NCBI RefSeq assembly: GCF_034119425.1
Contig: NZ_JAWUEL010000004.1
Span: forward strand, 38,913-102,912
Direction: 5' to 3'
From: Actinotignum schaalii_C
GTDB lineage: Bacteria > Actinomycetota > Actinomycetes > Actinomycetales > Actinomycetaceae
Length of the DNA: 64,000 nt
The position numbers were made by a program, and so were the translations under genes. Position 1 is the stretch's first letter. Every line of letters starts with the position of its first letter. The notes beneath the pieces are model-generated. The model saw nothing but the letters and a program-made list of their open reading frames with translations, searched no databases and was not told where the DNA came from. Shown piece by piece: positions 35,105 through 44,033 of the stretch.

Positions 35105-35914
35105 ATGTCTACTATCGTTGTGACCGGAATGGGCTCGGGTATCGGCGCTGCCTGCGGGAAGATCCTGGAAGAACGCGGGCATACGCCCGTCGGTGTTGAT
35201 TTGCGCGGGGCGGAATTTGACGCGGATCTATCCAGCCCGGAGGGGATCGCGGATGCGGTCGCTCGGGTGGTGGAAAAGTACCCGCAGATTGACGGTGTGA
35301 TCGCGAATGCGGGAACCCAGAGCAATTCACCTCTCGATCTCAAAGTGAATTTCTTCGGTGCGCGCGACACCGTCCGCGCTTTCCTTCCCTACCTGGAAAA
35401 AGCGGAAAACGGGCGCGCGGTAATTACTGCCTCCTGCGCCAGTTTGCAACCCAGCGATCCCAAGCTTGTACAGCTGCTTCTTGATGATCAGCGCGAAGAA
35501 GCTCTCGCTTACGGCAAGGAACTCGCCGCGCAGGGCCCGATGCAGGGCTACGCGAATTACGCGTGCTCCAAGCGCGCTATTGCCACGTGGGTGCGCCGCG
35601 CGGCCGTGAGCGAGGAATTCGCCGGGCGCGGCGTCGGGCTCAATGCGGTGGGCCCGGGGGTGGTTGCCACCCCCATGACGAAAGAACTCCTCTCTACCGA
35701 GGAAGGGCGCAAGCAGGCTTTCGGTGCGCTGCCCGCCCCGTACCACGGCGCTTCGGAAGCTCGCGATATTGCCGATGCGCTCGTCTTCTTCGTGACCGGA
35801 CTCTCGCGGACCATCACGGGGCAGATCCTGTATATCGACGGCGGTGCGGACGCAATTTTGCGCGGCGAAGATATTTGGCACGCCCCGAAATCCATGGACG
35901 CGCCCGCGCAGTAG
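35105..35914 (+). CDS. Short-chain dehydrogenase/reductase (SDR)
   Basis: A 269-residue NAD(P)-dependent oxidoreductase of the classical SDR family. The cofactor motif is TGMGSGIG near the N-terminus, followed by the VIANAG motif. Catalytic residues are a Ser in ITASCAS and a Tyr/Lys pair in YACSK. GPGVVATPM and GQILYIDGGADA are typical C-terminal elements. The spacing resembles 3-alpha-hydroxysteroid dehydrogenase-like SDRs, but the substrate is unknown. AAAGGAA precedes the ATG. It stands alone between rmuC (divergent) and ychF. Confidence 0.85.
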   Translation: MSTIVVTGMGSGIGAACGKILEERGHTPVGVDLRGAEFDADLSSPEGIADAVARVVEKYPQIDGVIANAGTQSNSPLDLKVNFFGARDTVRAFLPYLEKAENGRAVITASCASLQPSDPKLVQLLLDDQREEALAYGKELAAQGPMQGYANYACSKRAIATWVRRAAVSEEFAGRGVGLNAVGPGVVATPMTKELLSTEEGRKQAFGALPAPYHGASEARDIADALVFFVTGLSRTITGQILYIDGGADAILRGEDIWHAPKSMDAPAQ

Positions 35915-35985
35915 TGCAGCACCTCGGTAGCGCTCCGCGCCACTAGCGTACGTCCGGATAGCAGCCCGCCCTCCTTTCTCTTAGC

Positions 35986-35991
35986 TAGAAT
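35986..35991 (+). promoter_or_regulatory. -10 hexamer of a likely leaderless ychF promoter
   Basis: TAGAAT ends exactly 7 bases before the GTG at 35999. The intervening GGAGGG is only 1 base from that GTG, too close for a normal Shine-Dalgarno interaction, so a leaderless start is favoured. Confidence 0.45.
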
Positions 35992-35998
35992 GGAGGGC

Positions 35999-37078
35999 GT
36001 GGCTTTAACAATTGGTATTGCAGGACTTCCCAACGTCGGAAAATCGACCCTTTTTAATGCGCTCACGCGCGCAACGGTGCTCGCGGCGAACTACCCCTTC
36101 GCGACGATTGAGCCGAATGTGGGTGTGGTGCCGCTCCCGGATGCGCGGCTGACTAAGCTCGCCGAAATTTTCGGATCTCAGAAAATCCTGCCGGCGACGG
36201 TCGATTTTGTGGACATCGCCGGAATCGTGCGCGGGGCATCCAAGGGGGAGGGCCTGGGCAACCAATTCCTCGCCAATATTCGCGAAGCGGATGCAATTTG
36301 CCTGGTCACCCGCGCTTTCGCCGACCCGGACGTCGTGCACGTGGAGGGCCGCGTGGACCCGAAAGATGATATCGAAACGGTCACCACCGAACTCATCCTC
36401 GCTGATATGCAAACTCTGGAGAAGGCTATCCCGCGCCTCGCCAAGGAAGTGACGGGGAAGAAAACCCCGAAGGAAACGCTCGATGCGGCGCAGCGGGCCT
36501 ACGCGCTCCTTGAGGCGGGCGAAGTGCTCTCCAACCACGCCGCCGAATTTGACGCGGATATCCTGCGTTCCTTCCAACTCATGACCTCGAAGCCCTTCAT
36601 CTACGTTTTTAATACCGACGACGACGGCCTCGCTGACACCGCCATGCAGCAGGAACTACGTGACTTTGTGAAACCTGCCCAAGCCATTTTCCTCGATGCC
36701 AAATTCGAAGCGGAACTGGTGGAACTCAGCGAAGAAGAAGCCCGGGAAATGCTGGAGGCCACCGGTCAAGAAGAATCCGGCCTGGACCAGCTGGCTCGGG
36801 TGGGCTTCGATACCCTCGGCCTGCAAACCTACCTCACGGCCGGCCCCAAAGAGGCCCGCGCCTGGACCATCCACAAGGGCGATACCGCCCCGCAGGCCGC
36901 CGGTGTCATCCATACCGATTTCCAGCGCGGCTTTATTAAAGCCGAGGTGGTGTCTTTCGATGACCTGGTGGAATACGGCTCTGTGGCCGCCGCTCGTGAA
37001 CACGGGAAGCTGCGCCAAGAAGGCAAAGACTACGTGATGCAAGACGGCGACGTGGTCGAATTCCGTTTTAATGTATAG
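35999..37078 (+). CDS. ychF: Redox-regulated ATPase/GTPase YchF
   Basis: A 359-residue Obg-family P-loop protein that hydrolyses ATP and binds ribosomes. The G1 motif is GLPNVGKSTLFNALT, G2/G3 lie in ANYPFATIEPNVG and VDIAGIVRGASKGEGLGNQF, and NTDD replaces the GTP-specific NKxD, as expected for an ATP-preferring YchF. A C-terminal TGS domain ends DYVMQDGDVVEFRFNV. GTG 35999 yields the family-typical ALTIGIAGLPNVG start. Confidence 0.95.
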   Translation: MALTIGIAGLPNVGKSTLFNALTRATVLAANYPFATIEPNVGVVPLPDARLTKLAEIFGSQKILPATVDFVDIAGIVRGASKGEGLGNQFLANIREADAICLVTRAFADPDVVHVEGRVDPKDDIETVTTELILADMQTLEKAIPRLAKEVTGKKTPKETLDAAQRAYALLEAGEVLSNHAAEFDADILRSFQLMTSKPFIYVFNTDDDGLADTAMQQELRDFVKPAQAIFLDAKFEAELVELSEEEAREMLEATGQEESGLDQLARVGFDTLGLQTYLTAGPKEARAWTIHKGDTAPQAAGVIHTDFQRGFIKAEVVSFDDLVEYGSVAAAREHGKLRQEGKDYVMQDGDVVEFRFNV

Positions 37079-37085
37079 GTAGCTC

Positions 37086-37640
37086 TTGGTAACGAGCGTG
37101 GGAACGAAGGTTGATACTGTGCTGCGCGCGGTGCGTGAGGGCGACGCCGCAGCTATTGTGGCGGCCTTCGCCTCCCATCCCGATATGATCCGGCAGGGCA
37201 ATATCACGGATATGGCCGGTGCTCGCCGCTATATCGCGCAGATCTTGGAAAATCCCGATTCGCAGCTGGCCTGGGTCATCGCCCGGGAAGATAGCGATGA
37301 ACTCATCGGTATGGTTCGTATTCACGCGGATGGTGATGAGAAAAGCGGGTGGTTGTCCTACTGGTTGCACCGCGATTACTGGGGCCGTGGAATCATGTCT
37401 AGAGCGGCGGCAACCGTCGCGGATTGGGCGCTGTGCGAGCGCGGGCTGGAACGCTTGGAACTCGGACACCGGGTGAATAACCCGGCTTCGGGAGGGGTGG
37501 CCCGCGCGGCGGGATTCCTCAAGGAAGGAACCGAACGCGGGAAATTTCTGATTAATGGGTGGCGTATCGATGTTGATTTGTACGGAAGGTTGGCGAGCGA
37601 TCCGCTGCCTCATTACCGCCCCGTTCCGTATCGTGGATAA
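37086..37640 (+). CDS. GNAT family N-acetyltransferase (RimJ/RimL-like)
   Basis: A 184-residue GNAT acetyltransferase resembling ribosomal-protein N-acetyltransferases. The acetyl-CoA-binding region is SYWLHRDYWGRGIMSRAAA, followed by LERLELGHRVNNPASGGVARAAGF, the standard motif A/B pair. The start is uncertain between TTG 37086 (AGGTAG upstream) and GTG 37098. It follows ychF by 7 bases and may be cotranscribed. The substrate is unknown. Confidence 0.8.
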   Translation: MVTSVGTKVDTVLRAVREGDAAAIVAAFASHPDMIRQGNITDMAGARRYIAQILENPDSQLAWVIAREDSDELIGMVRIHADGDEKSGWLSYWLHRDYWGRGIMSRAAATVADWALCERGLERLELGHRVNNPASGGVARAAGFLKEGTERGKFLINGWRIDVDLYGRLASDPLPHYRPVPYRG

Positions 37641-37692
37641 CCAGCTCAGAACCTCTTCCCCTAAAAGTGTTTTTCGTTACACTTAAAGAGTT

Positions 37693-38322
37693 ATGGATAT
37701 CACGACACCTGAAGAATTTTCGGTGACAACCACGCGGCTGCGATTGAGGCTGCACCGGCCCGATGATGCGCCGTGGCTGCATAGTATTTACAGCCGTGAA
37801 GATGTCACCAGATACCTCATGACCGATGCCTGGAATCCCGAACGGGCGGTCAACGAAGCTGCCCAGCGCGCCCAGGCGCGGGATTTGCGCGGCCCGCAGG
37901 CCGCGCTCGCCGTCGTCATCGAACTCGATGCGCAACCCATCGGGGACGTGCGCCTGTGGATGACCGATCCGCAGCACGGCGTCGCGGAGATTGCCACCGT
38001 GCTCCACCCGGATTTCCGCGGTCACGGCTACGCATCGGAGGCTATGCGGGCCATGATTCGCTACGCCTGCACCCGGTGCGGAGTGCATCGCGTTGCTGCA
38101 CAAATGGATGCGCGGGATCGGGTCTGTGAGCTTATGCTCCAGCATGCGGGAATGCGTAAAGAAGCGCATATGCGCCAGGACTTCTGGCTCAAGGGGGAGT
38201 GGACCGACACCATCGTCTACGCGGTGCTCGCCAGTGATCTGCGTGAAGGTGGTGGCGATGCCGAAGCCGAAGCGGAGGGTGTTCGCACCGAGCTAAAAGG
38301 GGAGCACCCCACGTCCGATTGA
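37693..38322 (+). CDS. GNAT family N-acetyltransferase
   Basis: A 209-residue GNAT protein. Motif A is IATVLHPDFRGHGYASEAMRA, and the following CGVHRVAAQMDARDRVCELM is motif B, again in the RimJ/RimL style. A Glu-rich tail follows. TACACT at 37678-37683 lies 9 bases before the ATG and may be the -10 element. Although adjacent to another GNAT gene, the two share little beyond the fold. Confidence 0.8.
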   Translation: MDITTPEEFSVTTTRLRLRLHRPDDAPWLHSIYSREDVTRYLMTDAWNPERAVNEAAQRAQARDLRGPQAALAVVIELDAQPIGDVRLWMTDPQHGVAEIATVLHPDFRGHGYASEAMRAMIRYACTRCGVHRVAAQMDARDRVCELMLQHAGMRKEAHMRQDFWLKGEWTDTIVYAVLASDLREGGGDAEAEAEGVRTELKGEHPTSD

Positions 38323-38347
38323 ATGGTAAATGAGAGATTGGTAATCT
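38319..38347 (+). promoter_or_regulatory. Promoter of the FMN reductase gene
   Basis: TTGAAT (38319-38324) and TAATCT (38342-38347) are separated by exactly 17 bases. The predicted start is near 38354, giving a 27-base leader with GAAAGGA. The -35 overlaps the end of the preceding gene. Confidence 0.65.
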
Positions 38348-38380
38348 GGGTGTCGCTCACCTAAACGAAAGGACACGTTT

Positions 38381-38932
38381 ATGAAGATCGCCATTATTTC
38401 CGGATCAATTCGCGAGGGCCAGGCCACCGAGGGTGTGGCCCGGTACGTCGCCCAGCTCGCAGCCCAGCGGGCGGGGGAGGTCGCTTACGAACTCGTCAAT
38501 ATCAAGGATTTCGATATTCCGCTCCTCACCAGCCCCGTGGTTCCGGCTGCGGCCAACGGTCGCTACGATAATCCGGCCATCCAGCGCTGGGCCGATAAAA
38601 TCAGCGAATTCGACGCCTTTATTTTCGTGACCCCGGAATACAACCACGGGGTGCCCGGGGCCTTCAAGAACGCGGTGGACGCGCTGGGCGTTGAATGGAT
38701 GAATAAGCCGGTTGCTTTCGTGGGGCACGGCTCCATCGGGGGCGTACGCGCTATCGAGCAATGGCGCCAGATTACGGCTAATTTCAATATGCCAGCTATC
38801 CGTTCCGAAGTGAATTTCATGATGTTTGAGGACTGGACGGACGGCGAATTCACTCCGCTGGAACGCCGTGCGAGTGAGGTGGAAGCCGTGCTGAGCGGCC
38901 TCGAACACCGCACCGCCCAGGTCGCGAAGTAA
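38381..38932 (+). CDS. NAD(P)H-dependent FMN reductase family protein
   Basis: A 183-residue flavodoxin-like oxidoreductase. The FMN phosphate loop is SGSIREGQATEGVA near the N-terminus, and the isoalloxazine-binding region is VTPEYNHGVPGAFKNAVDAL. Such proteins reduce FMN, azo dyes, quinones or chromate; the natural substrate here is unknown. AAAGGAC lies upstream of the ATG, behind a good promoter. It is followed after 11 bases by ogt. Confidence 0.88.
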   Translation: MKIAIISGSIREGQATEGVARYVAQLAAQRAGEVAYELVNIKDFDIPLLTSPVVPAAANGRYDNPAIQRWADKISEFDAFIFVTPEYNHGVPGAFKNAVDALGVEWMNKPVAFVGHGSIGGVRAIEQWRQITANFNMPAIRSEVNFMMFEDWTDGEFTPLERRASEVEAVLSGLEHRTAQVAK

Positions 38933-38943
38933 AGAAACCTCCC

Positions 38944-39480
38944 GTGACACGTGCCTGCGCCGCAGCGGTATGGCGGACGTGCGATTCCCCACTGGGGCAG
39001 TTCGCCGTTGCGGCGCAGGCGCATGCGGTGATCGCGGTGGTGCTTCCCGGGTGCCCGGGCCCGCAGGCGGTTATCGAGATTGAGAATGAGGCCGAGCGGC
39101 GCCGGGCGGAGGAGCTTGCCGCCCGGGCATGTGCCCAGCTCACCGAGTATTTCGCGGGCGAACGCACCCATTTCCGGCTCCCTACCGATCTGCTTCTCAC
39201 CCGCGGCCCCTTCGCGGCCCGGGTGCAGCGTGCCCTCGAGGAAATTCCCTACGGGGAGACCCGCTCCTATGGCCAGCTTGCTGCAATGGTGGGCAACCCG
39301 CGGGCGGTTCGTGCGGTGGGATCGGCATGCGCGCGCAATCCGATACCCATTGTGCTGCCCTGTCACCGGGTTCTTGCCGCGCGTGGCGCCCCGGGCGGGT
39401 GCGCGGGTGGGCTTGATATGAAAAAAGCGTTGCTACGGCTAGAAAATTCTGTTGTGGCTGAAACTGGCCTTACGTCCTGA
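38944..39480 (+). CDS. ogt: Methylated-DNA--protein-cysteine methyltransferase
   Basis: A 178-residue suicide DNA-repair protein that transfers the alkyl group from O6-alkylguanine to its own Cys. The active site is IVLPCHRVLAARG, preceded by the helix-turn-helix and arginine-finger region (IPYGETRSYGQLAAMVGNPRAVRAVGSACARNP). The N-terminal domain is Ogt-like. The GTG start lacks a strong Shine-Dalgarno sequence. Cotranscription with the FMN reductase gene is likely. Confidence 0.93.
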   Translation: MTRACAAAVWRTCDSPLGQFAVAAQAHAVIAVVLPGCPGPQAVIEIENEAERRRAEELAARACAQLTEYFAGERTHFRLPTDLLLTRGPFAARVQRALEEIPYGETRSYGQLAAMVGNPRAVRAVGSACARNPIPIVLPCHRVLAARGAPGGCAGGLDMKKALLRLENSVVAETGLTS

Positions 39481-39513
39481 CAAGTCTGGTTATGCCAGAA
39501 AAACTCCCGCGCC

Positions 39514-39539
39514 GGTACAAACTATCGGGTACAAACTAT
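39514..39539. repeat. Tandem 12-mer between ogt and the HAD gene
   Basis: GGTACAAACTAT occurs twice (39514-39525 and 39528-39539), separated by CG, in the short gap between two convergent genes. Confidence 0.7.
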
Positions 39540-39548
39540 GCCGCTAGC

Positions 39549-40163
39549 TCATGAGCCGAGGAGCGGGAGAACCTCCGCAAGATCAGTGATGCGATAATCA
39601 GCATCCGCCTCCAGCTCAATACCGGGAGTTTCCAGGAGAGCACCGGCCACTCCAACTTTATGTGCGGTCGTGATATCAATCGGCCGATCCCCAATAGCGA
39701 GGGTGCGGGCCGGATCTAGGTGGTGCTTGCTGAGCATATGGGTGAACATCGCCGGGTCGGGTTTGCGTGGGAAACCGTCCTCGGGGCAAACCATATCGGT
39801 AACTTGGAGTCCCAAGCCCTCCAGGAGGGTGCGGGCGCTCGCGCGATCCCGGTGCGTGACCACCACATTGATCCCGGGAACCGCGGCAAGAACATCACGC
39901 ACATGGGCCATCGCGGGCGGCGGTGTGATTTTCCACGAGTCTTTCAATTCCTGTTCGCGCGCCCGAAACTCGGCTTCCGGAATCCCGAAACGGCGTGAAA
40001 GCTCGGTGATGGCTAGGTTGGTGGAGTGCCGGGTCAGGCGGGCAACTTCCAGGAGGGAAACCTCCTGACCGGAATCAAGAACAACCGCCTGCAAGGTGGC
40101 ATCCACATGCGGATAGGTATCCACCATGGTTCCGCCCATATCCCAAATGATGTTGTGGAACAT
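39549..40163 (-). CDS. HAD family hydrolase
   Basis: A 204-residue HAD phosphatase-like protein. Motif I is WDMGGTMVDTYP: the nucleophile Asp is present but the usual second Asp (DxD) is Gly, as in a subset of HAD proteins with DMGGT. Motif II is VVTHRD, motif III falls around RKPDPAMF, and motif IV is LAIGDRPID. GGAGGA precedes the ATG. The substrate is unknown, and the missing general-acid Asp makes ordinary phosphatase activity uncertain. Confidence 0.82.
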   Translation of the reverse strand: MFHNIIWDMGGTMVDTYPHVDATLQAVVLDSGQEVSLLEVARLTRHSTNLAITELSRRFGIPEAEFRAREQELKDSWKITPPPAMAHVRDVLAAVPGINVVVTHRDRASARTLLEGLGLQVTDMVCPEDGFPRKPDPAMFTHMLSKHHLDPARTLAIGDRPIDITTAHKVGVAGALLETPGIELEADADYRITDLAEVLPLLGS

Positions 40164-40395
40164 AATCCTCCTCGCCCGGGCGCTGCCGCCGCGTGTACCG
40201 GCACCTTTTGGCTCCGCTTACCGGTACACCTCGCCTGCACACTCCCTCCAGCCTAGCCAGTCACCGCCCCGACCTGCCACGGACGTTCGGCGCGGCTGTC
40301 GATCCCGGCGCTAAAATAAACGAGGTGAGCGGACGCTTGCGCACTCTGCGCCACGGAGGCGCCCGCACCGCTAGCATCGGATGAGAGGGAACGCC

Positions 40396-41649
40396 GTGCA
40401 GTATCTTCCGGAGGAATTTCGCCTCAGCGCTTCGGACCGGGCCACCATGATCGGTGATTTCCAGTATTTCCACGCCAATCCCGAGCTCTCTTTCCAGGAA
40501 GTGGAGACCTCGCGGGCTCTCCGGGGACGCCTGGAAAACCTCGAACTTTCCGGTGCGATCACCCGTGAGATTATCCCCGTGACCGATACCGGTTTTGCCT
40601 GCGTGCTGCGCAACGGTTCCGGCCCGGTGGTGGGCTATCGCGCTGATATGGACGGCCTGCCCGTTGCCGAACGTACCGGCCTGAGCTATGCCTCGCGGGC
40701 CACCGGAATTGATGCGTCCGGGAAAAATGTTCCGGTTATGCACGCCTGCGGGCACGATTCCCACATGTCGATCGCGCTCGCCTTGGCCCGGGCCTTTGCG
40801 GCCCATGCGCAGCTGTGGCGCGGTACCATCGTTTTTGTTTTCCAGCCTTCGGAAGAAAACGGTCTGGGGGCACGCGCCCTGGTGGAGGCCGGTCTGTGGG
40901 AGAAAGCTCCGCGCCCGCAGGTCATGTACGGCGGGCACGTGGTGCCACGCCCGGCCGGCTGGGTCAATCTTCATCCGGGTGGAGTGCTGCCCGGCTCGGA
41001 CGGTTTCGAAGTTATTGTGCACGGGGTGGGCGGGCACGGCTCGCAGCCCCATCGCGCCGTCGACCCTATTGTGATTGGTTCGGCCATTGTTACCCGCCTG
41101 CAAACAATCCGTTCCCGCATGACGGATCCGGACCGCAACGCGGTGGTGAGCGTCGGCGTTTTCCAGGCCGGCAGCCAGGACAATATCATTCCGGACACCG
41201 CGCGTCTGTGCATCAATACTCGGTTCCGGGATGAGGAAACCCGCGCAATAATCAATACCGGTATCGAGCGGATTATCCGGGCCGAAGCGCTCGCGGCCGG
41301 CGCCCCCGAACCTCTGATCCGCCAGATCCGCCAGGTAGATGCCACCGTGAACGACGACGCAGCTGTTGCGGCCTTGCGTGAGGTGATCGGTGCGGAACTG
41401 GGGGAGGAGAATGTGGCCAGCGAAACTTTCGGTTTCAGTGAGGATTTTGCGGTCCTCGGGCAGAGCGCCGGTGCGCCTTCGGTATTCTGGCTTTTCGGTG
41501 GTTTTTCGCCCGCGCAGCTCGACCCGGCGCACGGGGAGCCCGCCTCGAATCACTCCCCGGATTTCTACGCGGATCCGGAGCTTGCCCTGGAGCCTGCTTA
41601 TCGGGTAGGTGCCTGCGCCCTCTATTCCCAGGTGCGTGTCGATTCCTGA
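40396..41649 (+). CDS. M20 family metallo-amidohydrolase
   Basis: A 417-residue zinc or manganese amidohydrolase of the hippurate/indole-acetyl-amino-acid hydrolase class. Metal-site regions are HACGHDSHMSIAL and FQPSEENGLGARAL, with VGYRADMDGLPV before them. The dimerisation domain includes VHGVGGHGSQPHRAVDP. The substrate is presumably an N-acyl amino acid or peptide. GTG 40396 is chosen because GAGAGGG lies 5-6 bases upstream; ATG 40381 is an alternative. Confidence 0.9.
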   Translation: MQYLPEEFRLSASDRATMIGDFQYFHANPELSFQEVETSRALRGRLENLELSGAITREIIPVTDTGFACVLRNGSGPVVGYRADMDGLPVAERTGLSYASRATGIDASGKNVPVMHACGHDSHMSIALALARAFAAHAQLWRGTIVFVFQPSEENGLGARALVEAGLWEKAPRPQVMYGGHVVPRPAGWVNLHPGGVLPGSDGFEVIVHGVGGHGSQPHRAVDPIVIGSAIVTRLQTIRSRMTDPDRNAVVSVGVFQAGSQDNIIPDTARLCINTRFRDEETRAIINTGIERIIRAEALAAGAPEPLIRQIRQVDATVNDDAAVAALREVIGAELGEENVASETFGFSEDFAVLGQSAGAPSVFWLFGGFSPAQLDPAHGEPASNHSPDFYADPELALEPAYRVGACALYSQVRVDS

Positions 41650-41691
41650 ACTGCCTCTACGGCAATATCCGGAGGTAGTTTCGGATGCGCG

Positions 41692-42561
41692 CTACTTCCA
41701 GCTGACCGCCTCGCCATCCCATTCCCCGAACTGTACCTCATCGGGGAAGCGGGTGCGCATCACCGCGATTGCTTCCGGATTGGCGTCAATGAGCAGGAAC
41801 TGGCGGTCCAATTCATGCGCCGCGGCTCCGGTGGTACCTGATCCGGCAAAGAAATCAAGGACGCGGTCCCCCGGGCGAGAAGATGCGGTGATAATCCGGC
41901 GCAGAATCCCCAGTGGTTTTTGGGTGGGGTAGCCGGTTTTTTCTTTTCCGGTGGGGGAGACGATGGTATGCCACCACACGTCTGTAGGAAGTTTGCCGCG
42001 TGCTGCCTTTTCCTTGGTGACTAATCCGGGAGCCATATACGGTTCTCGATCTACATCTTCCGAATTGAAGTAGTAGCTGGCCGGGTTTTTCACGTACACC
42101 AAAATAGTGTCGTGTTTGGCGGGCCAGTGTTTTTTCGTGCGAGCGCCGTAATCGTAGGCCCAAATAATCTCGTTGAGGAAACATTCCCGCCCGAAAAGCG
42201 CATCGAGAAGCACTTTCGCGTAATGTGCCTCCCGGTAATCAAGATGGAGATAGAGCGTTCCCGAATCGGTGAGGAGCCGCCAGGCTTCTTCCAGGCGTGG
42301 TTCAAGAAAACCCCAATATTCGGCGAAGCTATCATCGTAGCCGAGTACCCGCTCCACGATCGTTTCGTAACGCTGGCCCTTGAAACCGATACGATTCCCG
42401 GTGCTGGAACGCCGGGTCACCACCGTGGAGCGGCGTTGGGTGCGGCCGGTATTAAAAGGCGGATCGAGGTAAATAAGCTGGAATGATTCAGCCGGTAAGC
42501 TCCGGAGAACCGGTAGGTTATCTCCGAACACCACAGCATCCGTATCCGCATTATTCCACAT
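41692..42561 (-). CDS. Orphan site-specific DNA methyltransferase (beta class, N6-A or N4-C)
   Basis: A 289-residue amino-methyltransferase. The catalytic motif DPPFNTGR (motif IV) precedes the target region, and the AdoMet-binding motif DFFAGSGTTGAAAHEL (motif I) is near the C-terminus, which is the beta-class order. No endonuclease or specificity gene is adjacent, so it is a solitary methylase. It could be a regulatory chromosome methylase like CcrM, but the target sequence cannot be predicted. A GAGGA Shine-Dalgarno sequence precedes the ATG. Confidence 0.88.
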   Translation of the reverse strand: MWNNADTDAVVFGDNLPVLRSLPAESFQLIYLDPPFNTGRTQRRSTVVTRRSSTGNRIGFKGQRYETIVERVLGYDDSFAEYWGFLEPRLEEAWRLLTDSGTLYLHLDYREAHYAKVLLDALFGRECFLNEIIWAYDYGARTKKHWPAKHDTILVYVKNPASYYFNSEDVDREPYMAPGLVTKEKAARGKLPTDVWWHTIVSPTGKEKTGYPTQKPLGILRRIITASSRPGDRVLDFFAGSGTTGAAAHELDRQFLLIDANPEAIAVMRTRFPDEVQFGEWDGEAVSWK

Positions 42562-42744
42562 CTGCGTATCCTCACTTTCTTACCGCCGGCCGCCCGCGCG
42601 CGGGCCGGCCACTATTCCTGGAGCGCACGTCCCGCGCCCAGTTATCTGGAATTTCCGGACAACTGGGCACCGTGCGGGGTGTTCGGTTAGTGCAGCTCAG
42701 CACGCCCGGCTAACCCCGCCGCGGGGCGTTCCTGGCGCGCATAG

Positions 42745-43998
42745 TTAGCGCAGCCGCGTTCCATCCGCCAATTCAAAGAGCGTGCGCAGCACCGCCCCGT
42801 TACTGGAACGCAAACCGCTGTGCTCATGAGTGGAAGTTACGTACCGGTGGATCCCAGGAAGCAGTGCCCCCGTTTCCAACGAGAACTCCAGGGGCACATA
42901 GGCATCATTCACGTACACAGCAGCCGCACCGCGCGCGCCTGATTCCCGCAAAGCATCCGGGAAGTAGAGTTGAGGCCACTCCCAGGTGGCCAGCTTCTCA
43001 ACTACATCCTTCCACGGTTGGAATGCCGGCACGGTATCCGCCCATTCCGCCCACACATGTTCACCGTAGAGAAGCGAAGTATCGGTGCGGAAATCCTCCG
43101 GTTGGGTACGCTCCGCGCTCCAATCGGTGACCACGCCGTCCGCGTAGGAGGATTCGTGCAGCACATAGTAGAGCGGGTTACGCCCATCAAACGGCATGGC
43201 CGCGGCCAGGTCATAACGGAAAGCGGTGGAAGCCGGATCCTTTTCCAGCAGGTAGTACAGTTCCCGCCACCCGTTATCCGAACCGAGAAGGTGCCCGAGG
43301 GAACGCAGCCGCGAAGGTGAGACAATTTCCCCGGTGGGTAATTCGATGGAGCCGCTACCGGCCAGATCCACCAGCTCCCGTACCCGATCCCGATGCGCGG
43401 GGAAGCGCCGGTAGTACTCTGCACTGTGCTCCCGCATCTTTTCCCACGTGAGGGAATAGACATCATCAGCGCTGTGGCGCACCGCGGTGAGCCCGCCGGT
43501 GAGGAAAGCCTGATCGATATGTTCGGGCGCGACCGAGAGGTAATGCACGGTAGTGAAACCACCGAAGGACTGCCCGAGCAGGTTGATTTTCTCCACGCCG
43601 AGCTCGCGGCGCAGCGCTTCGCAATCGCGCACAATGCCGTCAGCGCGCAGGTGGCTGAGATATTCGGCCACTTCCGCGGCGCTTCCCGTGCTCAGGATAT
43701 CTTCCCCAACGGGTGTGGAGCGCCCTGTACCGCGTTCATCCACAAAAACAACCCGGTAGCGTTCCAGGGCCACATTTAGCCAGGAGGGTTCCAGCGGGGA
43801 CAGGCTGGGCCGCCAGGCTTCATAACCGGGCCCGCCCTGCAGGTAGAAGAGATAAGGGAGGGATTCCCCGCCCGGGCGGGTGGCGATGCGAGCAAATATA
43901 TCAATGGTGCGCGCATCTTCCCGATCCGCGGTGAGCGGCACCGTGAGGCTGAGTTCATCGAGGCGAAGCTGCTCGAGGTAGTGCGTTGTTGTCGTCAT
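42745..43998 (-). CDS. Alpha/beta hydrolase, S33 proline iminopeptidase-like
   Basis: A 417-residue alpha/beta hydrolase of peptidase family S33. The oxyanion region is LQGGPGYEAW, DERGTGRSTP follows, and the nucleophile elbow is LGQSFGGFTTVHY. The final His is probably in STHEHSGLRSSNG. Such enzymes release N-terminal proline or cleave tripeptides in the cytosol. There is no signal peptide. The ATG lies 7 bases downstream of TAGCGT with no Shine-Dalgarno sequence. It fits the window's peptide-utilisation theme. Confidence 0.88.
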   Translation of the reverse strand: MTTTTHYLEQLRLDELSLTVPLTADREDARTIDIFARIATRPGGESLPYLFYLQGGPGYEAWRPSLSPLEPSWLNVALERYRVVFVDERGTGRSTPVGEDILSTGSAAEVAEYLSHLRADGIVRDCEALRRELGVEKINLLGQSFGGFTTVHYLSVAPEHIDQAFLTGGLTAVRHSADDVYSLTWEKMREHSAEYYRRFPAHRDRVRELVDLAGSGSIELPTGEIVSPSRLRSLGHLLGSDNGWRELYYLLEKDPASTAFRYDLAAAMPFDGRNPLYYVLHESSYADGVVTDWSAERTQPEDFRTDTSLLYGEHVWAEWADTVPAFQPWKDVVEKLATWEWPQLYFPDALRESGARGAAAVYVNDAYVPLEFSLETGALLPGIHRYVTSTHEHSGLRSSNGAVLRTLFELADGTRLR

Positions 43999-44005
43999 AC
44001 TAGGA

Positions 44006-44011
44006 ACGCTA
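44006..44011 (-). promoter_or_regulatory. -10 hexamer of a likely leaderless promoter for the S33 hydrolase
   Basis: TAGCGT on the minus strand ends exactly 7 bases before the ATG at 43998. No ribosome-binding site is visible. Confidence 0.4.
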
Positions 44012-44033
44012 CCAGGCGCTTCGACATTAGTAG

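Noticed and set aside
41692..42561. Restriction-modification system
   Set aside because: The flanking genes are an amidohydrolase and a peptidase-like hydrolase; no endonuclease is visible.
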